From Gnetum montanum (taxonomy: Eukaryota > Streptophyta > Gnetopsida > Gnetales > Gnetaceae), in the NCBI GenBank assembly GCA_015680685.1, contig MNCI01004819.1:1-43582 (forward strand): a stretch of 43,582 bases of DNA, given 5' to 3'. The stretch's first letter is position 1. Every line of letters starts with the position of its first letter. The position numbers were made by a program, and so were the translations under genes. The notes below the pieces were generated by a model. It was not told the origin of the DNA and searched no databases. It saw nothing but the letters and a program-made list of their open reading frames with translations. Positions 9,396 to 19,860 of the stretch are shown piece by piece.

Positions 9396-10493
9396 AACAT
9401 GGAATGCAACTTTAATTATGCATGCTTAGAGATTTGACTTTAATGTTTATAACCCAAAATTTAACACAATTTCTTGTTATGTGGAATTGCCAAATCTACC
9501 ACTCATTTTCTCATCCATAGAAAGGCACATCATGAACACCCTAGGCCCTATTATTTCTGACCATTACACTATGATCAATGGAACTCAAATTTGCCATTAT
9601 TGTATCAAACTCGATATAGCTCTTAGGAAGACTTCATTAACCTTTGCAGCCCAGTGAAAAACTCTTCACCTAGAAAATTGATTACTTCTATCTTCTAAAC
9701 TCATGTAACTACTTTCATAGGGTCGAGTATCATATCTTAGCGTGTCCTTTCTTACCTAAGAAAAAATAATCTGTCATGTCCCAAAAAACCTGTTCCCCAA
9801 ACACACCATCCCATCCACCATTAGAATCCTTTAGGTTCAGATCCTCTTCCAAAATAGCTTCAAAGTCTTCTTCTTTGTCTAGCCCCTCCAAGGTACAAAC
9901 ACCATAGTCAAATGCATACACCTCAACACATGTCATCCCCTCAAAGTCATTTAAGGACTCCATCTTAGGGGAGGATTTTGTGATAGGCAATGGAAGGAAA
10001 TGAGTGAAGGCTTCCTCACTACTCCATCCTCCACTTCCTCTCGATTGAATACTTCAATAGCCCCTATCACTACAAACAACTCCTTTTCCCTCCTTTCACA
10101 AACAATGGAAGTTGATACTTTGACTTCTGAATCTTTTGGTGACCTCTCATTCAGCATGCCCTCCGCTTTCTCATGAACCTCTTGTCATGAAACATTCGAG
10201 GCCTTACTGATAAGCTTCAACGAAAAAGTGCAAGCAACTTTCTTTGTAGTCTTAATATTGATTTTGATTTCATTCTCCTTTAAGAAATTAAGATTTTAGT
10301 AGACCATTTATCTCTTTCAACCCATTGGTTTCTCCCTCATTCATCAATTCTTGCTACATCCCATGTGAGTGGGGAAGGGGGAGCTATCATAATCCTCTCG
10401 ACTTACTAGAAAGATAAAATTATTCAAAGTAGTTCCAATTCTAGTCATAGAGTTTCCTAGGCTATCTTCTCCTCCTTGCATCACCCTTTGAGT
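9396..10493. other. Unassigned sequence between LTR A and the LINE
   Basis: No recognisable domain. The minus strand has two overlapping open frames (10157-9951 and 9990-9730) that join by a frameshift into about 145 residues, acidic and without known motif (NDFEGMTCVEVYAFDYG, GLDKEEDFEAILEED). The plus strand is Ser/Pro-rich but broken by stops. It could be a decayed 5' part of the LINE, antisense noise or an old gene fragment; I cannot decide. Confidence 0.4.
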
Positions 10494-11200
10494 GTTTGCT
10501 TGATTTGTGCCCCTAACGATTTTACAGAGTGTGCTCTCCTTTGGTAAGAACTAGCTAATTCTCTTCCCTTAGTACCTTGGATTTTTGGAGGTCATTTTAA
10601 TATGATAGAATTCTCTCAAGATAAGCGGGGGTGTTTCTTCAACTGCCAAATTCTGAGTATCAAACCTGATCTTCCTTTCAAAAAGAGTTCTACCTTTCTA
10701 ATGGGATGGATGCCTTTGCTAGCAATCCCCTTCATAGATTCACTTGGAGCAACCTCCATCTTGGGCAAGCCTGCATCTACACTAGGTTAGACAAGTTCTA
10801 TTTTTCCACCTTTTCTTTCTAGCAAGCCTTCTTTGCTACTATGGTTCATCAACACGCCACCTTATCAAGCCATCTTCCCATCTCTATATTTATCCAAATT
10901 CATGGAAACAATCCTAAACATAAATTCTATCTTTTTCGATTACATAACAACTGCTTCTCCTCCCCTTCTGCCCAACTTCTTCTCTTTAACCTTTGGAATG
11001 TCGAACCTAGGCCCTTAGATTAGGTGGGTTGGATTAAATGGTGGCATCATGCTTTTTGTAGAGTGCAAAACTTTGTTCATTCATATGATAAGGTAGTGGT
11101 TGCTCAAGGCAAACAAGAATACCACAACATTCACCTTACTATTGAACATTTAACTAATAGATTAGCTTAAGATCCTTTCAACACTCTAGTTCATGAGGAG
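10494..11200 (+). pseudogene. LINE AP-endonuclease, C-terminal half
   Basis: The endonuclease nicks the target DNA. One frame reads CAPNDFTECALLW, stop, LANSLPLVPWIFGGHFNMIE, then FSQDKRGC. WIFGGHFNMIE is the WIxGGDFN block of plant LINE endonucleases, with His where the catalytic Asp is expected. After a frame change FTWSNLHLGQACIYTRLDKF follows (about 10738-10797), then LSSHLPISI, corresponding to the catalytic SDH-P block with Asp lost. Two altered catalytic residues and several stops mean it is dead. Confidence 0.8.
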
Positions 11201-11459
11201 TTAGCTAGAGCCTGGATAACCTTCCAACAATGGGAAGTATACAAAGCATACAATGCCTTAACTAAAAGTAGACTCACTTAGTTAAATATTTAAGATGAAC
11301 ACTACAAGAAATTTTTCAACTATCTAAATAGCTCTTCTTCTTTGCATTCTTTAGACAAAATCTTCAGTGACAGCACCACCATCACTGACCACAACAGTAT
11401 CCTCTCATTTCCTAAGAATCATTATATAACCCTTTTTGTAGTTAACCCATTAAACATCT

Positions 11460-12460
11460 CTTCATTTGAGGCTGCTACCCTCAATTATCCTAGCCTTATA
11501 AACTACTATGTTGCAAAGTTTAGACACCGATATCACCAAGGAGAAGCTTCTAGCGGCTTGTTCCAAATTGGGTCATGGGAAGGCTCCCAGTTATGATGTT
11601 TTCCTTGTTGAATTTTTCCAAACTCATTGGGATTTGGTGGATAATGATCTTCTCCAGGTTATTAGAGAGGCTATCATTATTGGTTTTCTTGGGCCCAATC
11701 TAAATCAAGGGATTATCCGTCTCCTCCCTAAGTCTAGGGATCCTACCTATATCTCTAATTGGTGTTCCATAATTCTTCTTAATGTGGTGTATAAAATTTG
11801 GGCCAAGTGCTTAACCTTATGACTAAAAAAAATTCTTAGCCAAATTATATCTCCCCAGTAAATAGGATTTTTTCCTAGTAGATATATTTTAAACAATGTG
11901 ATTACTATGTGGAAAGGTCTCAAGTGGGTAAAGGATGACAATCAAGATATTCTTCTAATGAAGCTTGACTATGCCAAGGCCTATGACAACATAAAGTGGG
12001 ACTTTATTCTGCAAACCATGACCAAACTTGGGTTTGGCCCTAAGTTTCTACATATGGTGAAATGCTTATTTTTAGATGTTACTACAAGAATAGCCACTAC
12101 CTTAGCATCACCGCTTCCTTTCCTATCCATAGGTCAGTGTGGCAAGGATATCCTCTTGTCCCTTACCTATTCATCATCACAACTGACTTTCTTTGTCATT
12201 AATTAAACTATGATATTCAAAATGAAGCTCTCACTGGGGTCTGCCTCTCTTTACCTCAACAACAGCTTCTTAACATGCATTTCATCGATGACTCTTTTTT
12301 TCTTGTTCAAAACACTGCTACCAATTTACACTGGCTCTTATTTCAGGTGGAGCAATATTGCTCACTCTCAAGTTCCACTATTAATTGGAACAAATCCTCT
12401 GTTTATAGCTTTACCAATAATTACAATCATGTGACCAACTATAATTGGGAGCTTCTTTAG
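11460..12460 (+). pseudogene. LINE reverse transcriptase
   Basis: Segments in order: KLGHGKAPSYDVFLVEFFQ (about 11560), NQGIIRLLPKSRDPTYISNW (about 11710), SIILLNVVYKIWAK (about 11770), then the A motif LDYAKAYDNIKWDF with its Asp at 11967-11969, then GFGPKFLHMVKCLF. The catalytic motif is FIDD (12281-12292), in place of the usual FADD. Frame changes occur near 11820, 12200 and 12270. The order and wording of the motifs match plant L1-clade elements. Confidence 0.9.
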
Positions 12461-13885
12461 GATCAAGACATCATTAAGATTCTGGGAATTCCCTTCTGTT
12501 TTAGAGGTTCAACCTCTGTTCTCTAGGAGCATGTTATTTATCATATTCAAAAGAAACTTGAAAAATGGAAGACTAAACCCCTCACTCTTGTTGGTAAGTA
12601 CCTTGTATGTAAGTCTATTTCATGACTTCATGTGGTCCTCTAAAGATCCTTAGAAAGGCTTCCATCATGTCGCTTGAAATATTGTTACTCTTCCTAAGAA
12701 TAATGGTAGCTTAGGTCTTCTAAACTCTTTTAAGTAGGGGATTACCTTAGTTGCTAAGTGGTTGGTCCACCATCTAGATGCCTTAGACATTATTGGGACT
12801 CTCCTCTAATTAAGGCCTTCACAAGCATTTACCAAGAATAAGCCCTTCTAGAAAGGAATCCATTTCATTAACTAAATCCTTTCCCCCCATACTATCATTA
12901 TTCCTGGCTCTCATGTTTTCAAAAGCATTTGGAGGGCTTGGCAAATTCTACATTGTTATATAGATTGGACTAATGTCAAGATCAACCCCACTCTTCTCTC
13001 TAAGTTGTGTCCCTGGTGGTTACTTTTGTCACCTACTCCATTTCCATTATGAATGCTAAGGTTGCTACCTCTTGGTATCGAAAGGAAGTTATTTCTCTGA
13101 GTTGTCTTCAACTTGCCGATCAATGTATTTTGGGGACTAAGTTTAATAATCTGTATGGGGAGTCCAAAGCAACGCACGATTGCCTGGCTTGGGTTTATAC
13201 CTTAATTCATTGCCATTTGAAGCTAGACATTTCTGTGCAAAGCACTTTTCATGGCCTTCAATGGATTAATGGGTTGAAACTTCTACCTTACAAGTTGCAT
13301 GTCCCCTTTCACCTTTTGCATCACTCATCCAATATCATTCAACGATGTAACAAGTCATGGCACAAACAAGAGTCGAAACAATTCTAGATTCCCCTCTTCC
13401 AATGTATTTGGAAACTACCGACCCTCCCTAAAATTTAGTAGTTTCTCTAGTGTCTCCTCCACCAAGGTTTACCTATTGGTAAACATCTCAAATGTCTTAG
13501 GATTCACAGTCCTAATTGCCCTCTTTGTGGTGGTAAAGAAGACTTTGATAATGTGTTTTAGCATTATTCCTTCGCATAACACGTGTGGACATGGGTTTCC
13601 AAAGTAATTCTGTCATGCAAGCTATCTCAAGATGATGTTATATTTGGCCTTTTGGCCACCACTTCTACTAATTTTAAATTTTTGTGGAAAGTTATTAGGC
13701 CTATTATTTTATATTATATTTGGAAGCATAGATGTAATGTTCTCTTTCAAAGGATTGATTATTCTACTAATTGTCATCTCACATTGATGGAAAAATTGCA
13801 GATTTTCCGCCTCATTCATTTCCAACTCAAATCTCAAGCATCAAAGTTCATAATGGATATTCATCAGTTGATTCATCTCTTGTAG
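12460..13885 (+). pseudogene. LINE ORF2 C-terminal region with zf-RVT domain
   Basis: After the palm domain the connection region continues (KILGIPFCFRGS at about 12477). The zf-RVT domain is at 13380-13650: WKLPTL, LLHQGLPIGKHLKCL, then CPLCGGKEDF (Cys codons 13517-13519 and 13526-13528), a TAG at 13559-13561, His at 13562-13564, and WTWVSKVI. The final segment (VIRPIILYYIWKHRCNVLFQ) resembles the WxxWKxRNxxxF end of these proteins. Multiple frameshifts. Confidence 0.8.
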
Positions 13886-14365
13886 CCTTGGGAAATACCC
13901 ATGCATTCAAGCAACACTGTTCAATAGGAATCTCTACATAGAAGCTTACTTTCTTAAATTTGAGTGGAGTCACAATATGGGAGTCTCCCTGTCTTTTATC
14001 GAGTGCTATCTACCTCATCCAAATTTCTGCCAATCTCTCTTGTAACAGGCCAGTTGGTTTTGGTGGATGGTAATTCCCTAGATTGAGTTTCTTTCTTTTG
14101 CGAATGGTTATTTATGAAGATGTTTCCCAAAGTCTCATCCCCTATTATCTTAGTTCCCCCTTTTTTTTGTCCCCGAGACTTAATGAGGTTTATGTATTTG
14201 ATACTCTTACTATTAATAAAACTTCCTTTTAGGGTTCGACACCCCCTCTCCCCCTCTCCACCACCCCCGCAATGAGCATGCCCAACAATACTATTCTAAT
14301 TTTTACAACTTGCAACTTTTATTACTGGGGAGACATTTGTTTAATGATTTATCTTTTTTCTATTC

Positions 14366-14668
14366 ATGAAAAAATATTTTGAAGAAAATAAAAAATATGT
14401 TAAAGTTGAAGATAAGAAAAACCAATATGAACTTGAAAATATAAAAAATGATTTTAAAAATAAAAATAGCCATAATTTTATAGAAGCTCCTATGTATAAT
14501 TTTATTAGTAATAGAGAAAGTATTAAGCAACCTATACAAATAGCTTGTAAGGCAAATTTTTCATTGTCTAACAATGGTACTATTAAGTTAAAGATTAAAA
14601 CTAGTGTTAACAAAAAAGATATAGTTGATAGTGAAGATTCTTTATGTAAGATTAATAATAAGCAATGA
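14366..14668 (+). CDS. Unrecognised 100-codon Lys/Asn-rich ORF
   Basis: An uninterrupted plus-strand frame, very AT-rich, starting MKKYFEENKKYV. The first half is Lys/Glu/Asn-rich and probably helical; the second half has NFSLSNNGTIKLKIKTSVN, an alternating pattern that could form beta strands. I recognise no family. It has the same codon bias as the frame at 42.4 kb but no visible sequence match. It may be a fragment of a larger AT-rich element or a chance frame. Confidence 0.25.
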   Translation: MKKYFEENKKYVKVEDKKNQYELENIKNDFKNKNSHNFIEAPMYNFISNRESIKQPIQIACKANFSLSNNGTIKLKIKTSVNKKDIVDSEDSLCKINNKQ

Positions 14669-14730
14669 GGTGAAGATCTTCCACAAGTGCTCACTTTTTT
14701 GCTTTCATACAAATATTGGTATTAAGCCAC

Positions 14731-14732
<2 letters not shown>

Positions 14733-14762
<30 letters not shown>
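14733..14762. repeat. (CT)15 microsatellite
   Basis: Fifteen perfect CT dinucleotides, a simple repeat expected to vary in length. Confidence 0.95.
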
Positions 14763-14765
<3 letters not shown>

Positions 14766-15003
14766 TCCTTTTACTATTTTAAGTTAAGTATGAATGTTGA
14801 AAAGTCATTCAAAATTTGTTAAAACTAAGACCTTCCTCCTTAGTAACCATTTATTTTCTTCACTTATTCTTTTAAAATATTTTTGGCCAAGAGGCCAACA
14901 CATTTGGCATGATGGTGGGTGGGAGGGGGATGAAGTTTGTCAATATCGCCACATCAAAACATTGGTTTTCAAACAAAATAAAAACATTCACATATATAAA
15001 TAA

Positions 15004-15431
15004 ACTAGCTTAGATATATATATATCTATCAATTGACCAAAATGATTTTAACCAAGCCCAACTACTAGATGAGGTAACAAGATATCTAAAAACGGAATCA
15101 CTCATCCATCCTGTATTTCTCTACCCCTTTCCAAATTTAGTTTTACTCTCTTGATCAATTTTTTTTTGTCTTTGTTTGTTCATGGCATTTTTGAGAAATA
15201 AATCTCTCGCATAAATAATGCTAAAAAATGCCATGAACAAAGACAAAACAAACTTGACCGAGAAGGTAAAACTAAATTGGGAAAGGGGTAGAGAAACAAA
15301 GAATAAATGAGTGATTTCGTTTTTAGATATTTTGTTACCTCATCTAGTAGTTAGGCTTGGTTAAAATTATCTTATTTAAAATCATCTTGACTAATTGATA
15401 GAGAGAGAGATATATATATATATAAGCTAGT
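15004..15431. mobile_element. Foldback (MITE-like) element, 428 bp
   Basis: Two long imperfect inverted arms, 15004-15192 and 15223-15431, flank a loop of about 30 bp. Both arms begin ACTAGCTTA from their outer ends, then an AT microsatellite, and share long segments such as CTAGATGAGGTAACAA, CTCTACCCCTTTCC and GTTCATGGCATTTTT. The right arm has an extra GA run and a small duplication near its outer end. There is no ORF. The long-hairpin shape fits a foldback MITE; the target duplication is not clear (TAA on the left, AAT on the right). Confidence 0.85.
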
Positions 15432-15519
15432 AATGGTAAAGCTATACACCTAAGTTAACAATTCTAAAATTAAAAAGTTCTTTTTCCATATTTTTTTTTC
15501 AATAATGTCTACTCAATGT

Positions 15520-15712
15520 CAAGCTTGTGACATACCCTAAATTTTCTTTGCTCATTATCAATATTTTTTTTGGAGTCTCACACTCATAAAATCCTAAGTG
15601 AAACATAGGTACATCCCAAGATTTATAGAAGTTTATAATTCAATGCTACCTAGTAAAATCAAACTTGTGACATGAGATTACCAAGCCAAAACCCATACCA
15701 CTAGGCTCACAC
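15520..15712 (-). mobile_element. Candidate tRNA-derived SINE fragment
   Basis: The minus strand starts ACAATGAGGTGTGAGCC, and TGAGCCTAGTGG resembles a pol III A box. About 40 bp further on, ACAAGTTTGATTTTA resembles a B box. The spacing fits a tRNA-related SINE head. The rest is AT-rich with no clear tail. Weak evidence, resting on two degenerate motifs. Confidence 0.35.
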
Positions 15713-15824
15713 CTCATTGTTATAAAGTCCTAATTTGACTATGTCTTGGAGTAAATATTATTTAGAAAAAAAGTTTCCATAAGTTAAATTATTATATAAC
15801 TAGTTTAGATATTTAAGCTATATA

Positions 15825-15905
15825 ACAATGAGGTATTAGCCAATGGTAAGACTCTTAATTTGAAAACCTTAAATCATGAGGTTTAGATGTCATGCTAATT
15901 TGAAT
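15825..15905 (+). mobile_element. Second SINE-like head (plus orientation)
   Basis: ACAATGAGGTATTAGCC at 15825-15841 repeats the start of the candidate at 15712 in inverted orientation. TAGCCAATGG (15837-15846) is A-box-like and GGTTTAGATGTC (about 15880-15891) is B-box-like. A third, weaker relative may lie at 16305-16360. Confidence 0.35.
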
Positions 15906-16425
15906 TTCATAGTGTTTAAAATATTTAAATTTCTCCAACACAATAATCAAAAAAGATTACTAATCAATTAATGTTGAAACCCCCAAACAATTGTAATAGA
16001 GGTACACCCACAATATATAGTCCATTTAAAACTTTATAACTCAACATTGCCTACGAGAATTCAACACAACTTAAAGAAAAACAATTATAATAAGCTCCAT
16101 GGTAAATGACAATAGCACACTACTAAGACCAATGAATGTACCTAGAAATCTATTACTTACAATAGATACAAAAAATCATATTTTCTTAATTTCAACATAA
16201 AATTTATATCATTATTCAATTTTGTACATTATTTTTTTAAGAGACTCTTCTCATTATTACTCATACACCATTATTAAATATTTTTTGGTAACAACCACTA
16301 TGTAGAGTGATGGTAAAATGCTTGTTTCTCAAGTTATAATCCAAGTACCAACTCACCCAATCTTTAATCACCTTTAACATGTAAACCAATTGCATTTTAT
16401 AAATTTTTAGCACCAACATGGACAT
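15906..16425. other. AT-rich intergenic sequence
   Basis: No frame, motif or repeat that I can support apart from the weak SINE-like trace near 16305-16360. Confidence 0.4.
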
Positions 16426-16613
16426 TGTTCTTTAAACAAATAATGCACTTCTTGCAAACTCAAGTATTTTCCTTTTTAAAAAATTCATTAACACAAAAAG
16501 GCTAGCACTAATGAACCCACTGTTCTTTAAACAAATAACACACTAGTCACAAGCTCAAGTATTCTCCTTTAAAAAGAATCATCGACACAAGGAGGCTAGC
16601 AACAATGAACCCA
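16426..16613. repeat. Diverged tandem duplication, period about 95 bp
   Basis: Copy 1 (16426-16520) and copy 2 (16521-16613) share TGTTCTTTAAACAAATAA, CTCAAGTATT, GACACAA-type and GGCTAGCA-type blocks and end in AATGAACCCA. A partial third start (TTGTTCTTTAGACA) follows at about 16643. Confidence 0.8.
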
Positions 16614-16862
16614 ACACCAATATCCCTTGCTAGCTAAGGGAATTGTTCTTTAGACATAACAATTTTTTTATGTTTTATTTTATTTCATCTTGGGAAAGTC
16701 TAATCATTTATATAACAAAAAAGATGAACCCCCAAGTCATCAATTACAATTATCATCATAGAGGGTATAAAATCCTTCAACAAATCAGATGAACACCTAT
16801 ACCATGAAGCCAATCACAAATGAAAACCATTAGAAGGACCATGCATCAACTCCAAGGAAGGA

Positions 16863-16990
16863 GGACCTCAACCCTGGGGAAGGTAGCCCAACCATGTTTC
16901 CAACCAATCAAAAAATCGTTGACACGTGGACCTCAACCCTGGGGAAGGTAGCCCAACCATGTTTCCAACCAATCAAAAAATCGTTGACAC
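16863..16990. repeat. 65-bp tandem duplication with identical copies
   Basis: Copy 1 is 16863-16927 and copy 2 starts at 16928. The first 63 bases (GGACCTCAACCC through GTTGACAC) are identical. The next words after copy 2 (AAAGAGGCTAGC) match the block after the 95-bp repeat above. Identity implies recent duplication or an assembly effect. Confidence 0.9.
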
Positions 16991-17196
16991 AAAGAGGCTA
17001 GCTTCTTGCTTCCATTAAAGGAAAATTCCATCCATAGACTTTGATAACTGCCGATTATCGATGTTTAATTGCACCAGCAGCACATTTCCTTTGCATGGAT
17101 CCTCGACTTTACAGGTTAAGAATAAAATAAAAGCTCAATGGCCCATGGGCTCTACAGCCTTGGAATAAAATAAGGATAAAATCTCAAATCGTATCT

Positions 17197-17370
17197 ATAG
17201 ATCTTGTGCTACCGTTACACTTCAAAGTAATTACGTAATTAGGAATAAAAAACAATCAGCATGTGATTCTGCCAAAACCCAAAGTAGCGATAGATCTTGT
17301 GCTACCATTACACTTCAAAGTCCTTGCATAATTAAAAAAACAATGTAATCTTGCCAAAATCCAAGAGTAA
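17197..17370. repeat. Diverged tandem duplication, period 93 bp
   Basis: Both copies (starts 17197 and 17290) open with ATAGATCTTGTGCTACC and TTACACTTCAAAGT, then share an AATTA..AAAAAACAAT block and CTTGCCAAAA/CTGCCAAAA. The second copy has small deletions. Confidence 0.8.
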
Positions 17371-17659
17371 AATCCCAGATCAGAATCAAACATGATGATC
17401 CAGCAGAACCCATTAATCATGATCCCAGATAACAAGATAATGTCTCTGAGGAAGTTGTATCAAAACAGATAGCCAAGCAAACAACTAACAAACCAATATC
17501 ACGATCACTCCATTTCATATTTTAACGTTACAAAGTCAATCGCAGTTACTGATAAAAGGGGCCTATTGTGGCATTCAGGATTGCATCCTATTTATATGCA
17601 GCAATTCCTATTATTTCTATATCCTATGCAAATGCCAATTACCAACATTTGAAATGAGA

Positions 17660-17813
17660 GAACAGGACAATGTACAACATGAGAATAAAACATATTAATT
17701 ATGCCAAGTAAATAATAGCAAATGATAAACATATATGAACAGGACAATGTACAACATGAGAATAAAACATATTAATTATGCCAAGTAAATAATAGCAAAT
17801 GATAAACATATAT
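17660..17813. repeat. 77-bp tandem duplication with identical copies
   Basis: Copies 17660-17736 and 17737-17813 are identical over all 77 bases (GAACAGGACAATG to AAACATATAT). It is the second duplication with identical copies within about 1 kb, and lies just before the ambiguous base at 17971. Confidence 0.9.
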
Positions 17814-17970
17814 TGTTAAAATGTTGCAAAACAAATAAACAAAATAGCATTGATCAATTTCAAGTGAACTGTTTGAGCTATAATGGATTTATAAGAAATG
17901 TATTGTGTCCAAACTAATTTATTTTGTGATGACGGATCCTTTGATTGCAAGGAAACATGATTAAACTTCA

Positions 17971-17971
17971 N
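17971..17971. other. Single ambiguous base at the start of homology H
   Basis: Sequence to the right is homologous to the coiled-coil ORF at 34.2 kb; sequence to the left is not. The N therefore marks a break. Confidence 0.6.
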
Positions 17972-19860
17972 GAACATGGAAGACGAGCTATCCCCTTTCC
18001 CTGCCTAATTCGGGAGTTGTGCAAATGGGCAAGGATAGTACGGTACTCCAATGATATAATTCAACACGCCCTGATTGCCTCTTGGTGGGAAATAATGAAG
18101 GATAAAACTCCTATCACCACACAGACAGAGGAGGAGCAGCTACCACCTCCACCACCTGCACAAACAACAAGGTTAGGTTTGCAAACCATAGCAGAATATA
18201 TCCACAAAATTCAATAAATAATCTTGAGCCAACAAGAGCAATCTGGCAGGACTGGTGGAGGAGAAGACCCTTCGGTCTATTGCCCTGCAATGTGCCACCT
18301 AGAGCAAGTGGCTCGATCAGTTAGCTTGCTTGAAAGAGCAGGGCCGATGTTCTCCATAGCCCGAACACAAGTGCTTGCACAAATAGATCCTAGTGTTCGA
18401 GAGGTGACATTATCCACACAACAATTATTTTCTGAAATTTCTGGGAATACTACTACCTTTTCAGTTTGCTTGGAAGATGGTGAAGGGGAAACAGTCCTGG
18501 TGATGCAACACCAAGGATAGGAAATTGCGGTCAAAGTGATTGCTGATACAATTGCTACAGCTCTTAATGCACCAGCAGCACCTGTACCGGATGTTCATGG
18601 ACTTCAAGATGTATAGGCATCTACCAAAATTTCATGTAGTAAGATTAATGCAGCCCAACACAAGGAGTTGTTGGACTGATTGGTGGGAATCAAGCAACCA
18701 CTTCCAAATTTCCTTGACCTTCCGAACAACATTACTGCAACCTAGTCGGAGCTGCTCTCGGCAAGGGGTAAGAGCCTCATTTTGGAAGGGCAACTTGAAA
18801 TTGCTCAAGTTGCCTATTAACGCTTAGCAACAGAAGTGGCCCAATTAAGAACCCAACTTGCTGATCCAACTCTTCTCAACCATGAAATCACTAGAGATGA
18901 AGCTTTTCAACAGCTTCAGCTCAAACTTCAAATAGTTGAGGATGAGCGAGCGTCAACAATCTTCGATAAGTCCTTGGCAGACGTTCAAGCATATAATTTA
19001 AACAAGGACTTGACGGAGGTTCGCTAGGAGAACGTTAGGTTGATCGCGAAGGTTCATCGCCTACACAATGTTGGTGCAGAAAATGAACACATGAAAAATT
19101 TTATCCACCAACAGTAGGAAGAACTAGCTAGGGTGAATGTTGACGTAAGAAGGTTGGCCACTAAGAATCGAAATCTATCAATGGAGGAGGTTCAGGCGTT
19201 GCGACAGAAATCTGCAATTGAAATCACCGCTTGGAAGAATGAGGTCCTAAAATTTGAAAACATCAAAAATCATTATAGGGACCAAATGGGATTACAGAAG
19301 GAAGTAAATGAAAAGCAGATTTAGGTTGCAAAGGCCAAAATGAATCAAGCACAACAATAGCTCCGAGAAGGAGGCGAGGCATGGAAACCTATCTTTGATG
19401 GGTTGAATGCCTACAACCAAGTTGAAATCCACATTAAGGAGCTGCAGATTGAGGAGATGACAGAATATATGGAGCTTACCAACCTGGCTATGCTCATAGC
19501 CGGGAGACCATGATCTAAATTGGAAAAGTAAGTGGCTGCCTCGTATTCTCTATACAAGGGTGAGTTCTAGGAGAATAAAGCAACAAAGCAAAAACTGGAA
19601 ATAGCAAACAAGGAACTCAAGGTTCTTCACACGCGATTTGAAGGACAACGTATAGTCGCAAAGAACTTGGCCCATCAAATGAATGACTACCAGCAGTTGC
19701 AAGCATCAATTTGAGCGTTCGACATCGAACGAAAGCAGTTCACAACCTGGTTTGTTAACCTGAAAGAACTCTTCTTGGTGCTGCCATGCCCTTGGGAGGT
19801 TCCAGTTCTAGCACACATTGGTGAAGTTGCCTAGACAGTGAAAAATCATAGAAGCAAAGA
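17972..19860 (+). pseudogene. Coiled-coil 'plant transposon protein' ORF, copy H
   Basis: A single plus-strand frame of about 620 codons runs through roughly 14 in-frame stops without a net frameshift. It starts with EHGRRAIPFPCLIRELCKWA, the FPCLIxxLC motif of the domain called 'putative plant transposon protein' (Transposase_32-like, named from memory). A polar Pro/Gln-rich linker (TEEEQLPPPPPAQ) follows, then VCLEDGEGETVLVMQHQG, then a long predicted coiled coil rich in Leu, Glu, Gln and Lys (18830-19720; for example MEEVQALRQKSAIEITAWKN at 19181) and a hydrophobic end (VLPCPWEVPVLAHIG). The part upstream of FPCLI is missing at the N. The molecular role of this domain is unknown to me; such ORFs are typical of plant retroelements. 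Its sister is copy B on the minus strand. Confidence 0.7.

Larger units (their letters stand above)
10494..14225 (+). mobile_element. L1-type LINE, 5'-truncated and decayed
   Basis: A non-LTR retrotransposon in plus orientation. In order it carries the C-terminal half of the AP-type endonuclease, the reverse transcriptase, and the zf-RVT zinc-binding domain found at the end of plant L1-type ORF2. ORF1 and the first half of the endonuclease are missing, the usual result of incomplete target-primed reverse transcription. Several frameshifts and stops break it. The 3' end (14180-14225) has TTAATAAAACTTCC and then C-rich DNA; no clear poly(A) tail or target duplication was found. Confidence 0.88.

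Noticed and set aside
14341-14712. Minus-strand hydrophobic frame at 14.3-14.7 kb
   Set aside because: It mirrors the AT-rich plus-strand frame 14366-14668; Lys/Asn-rich codons give Phe/Leu-rich antisense.
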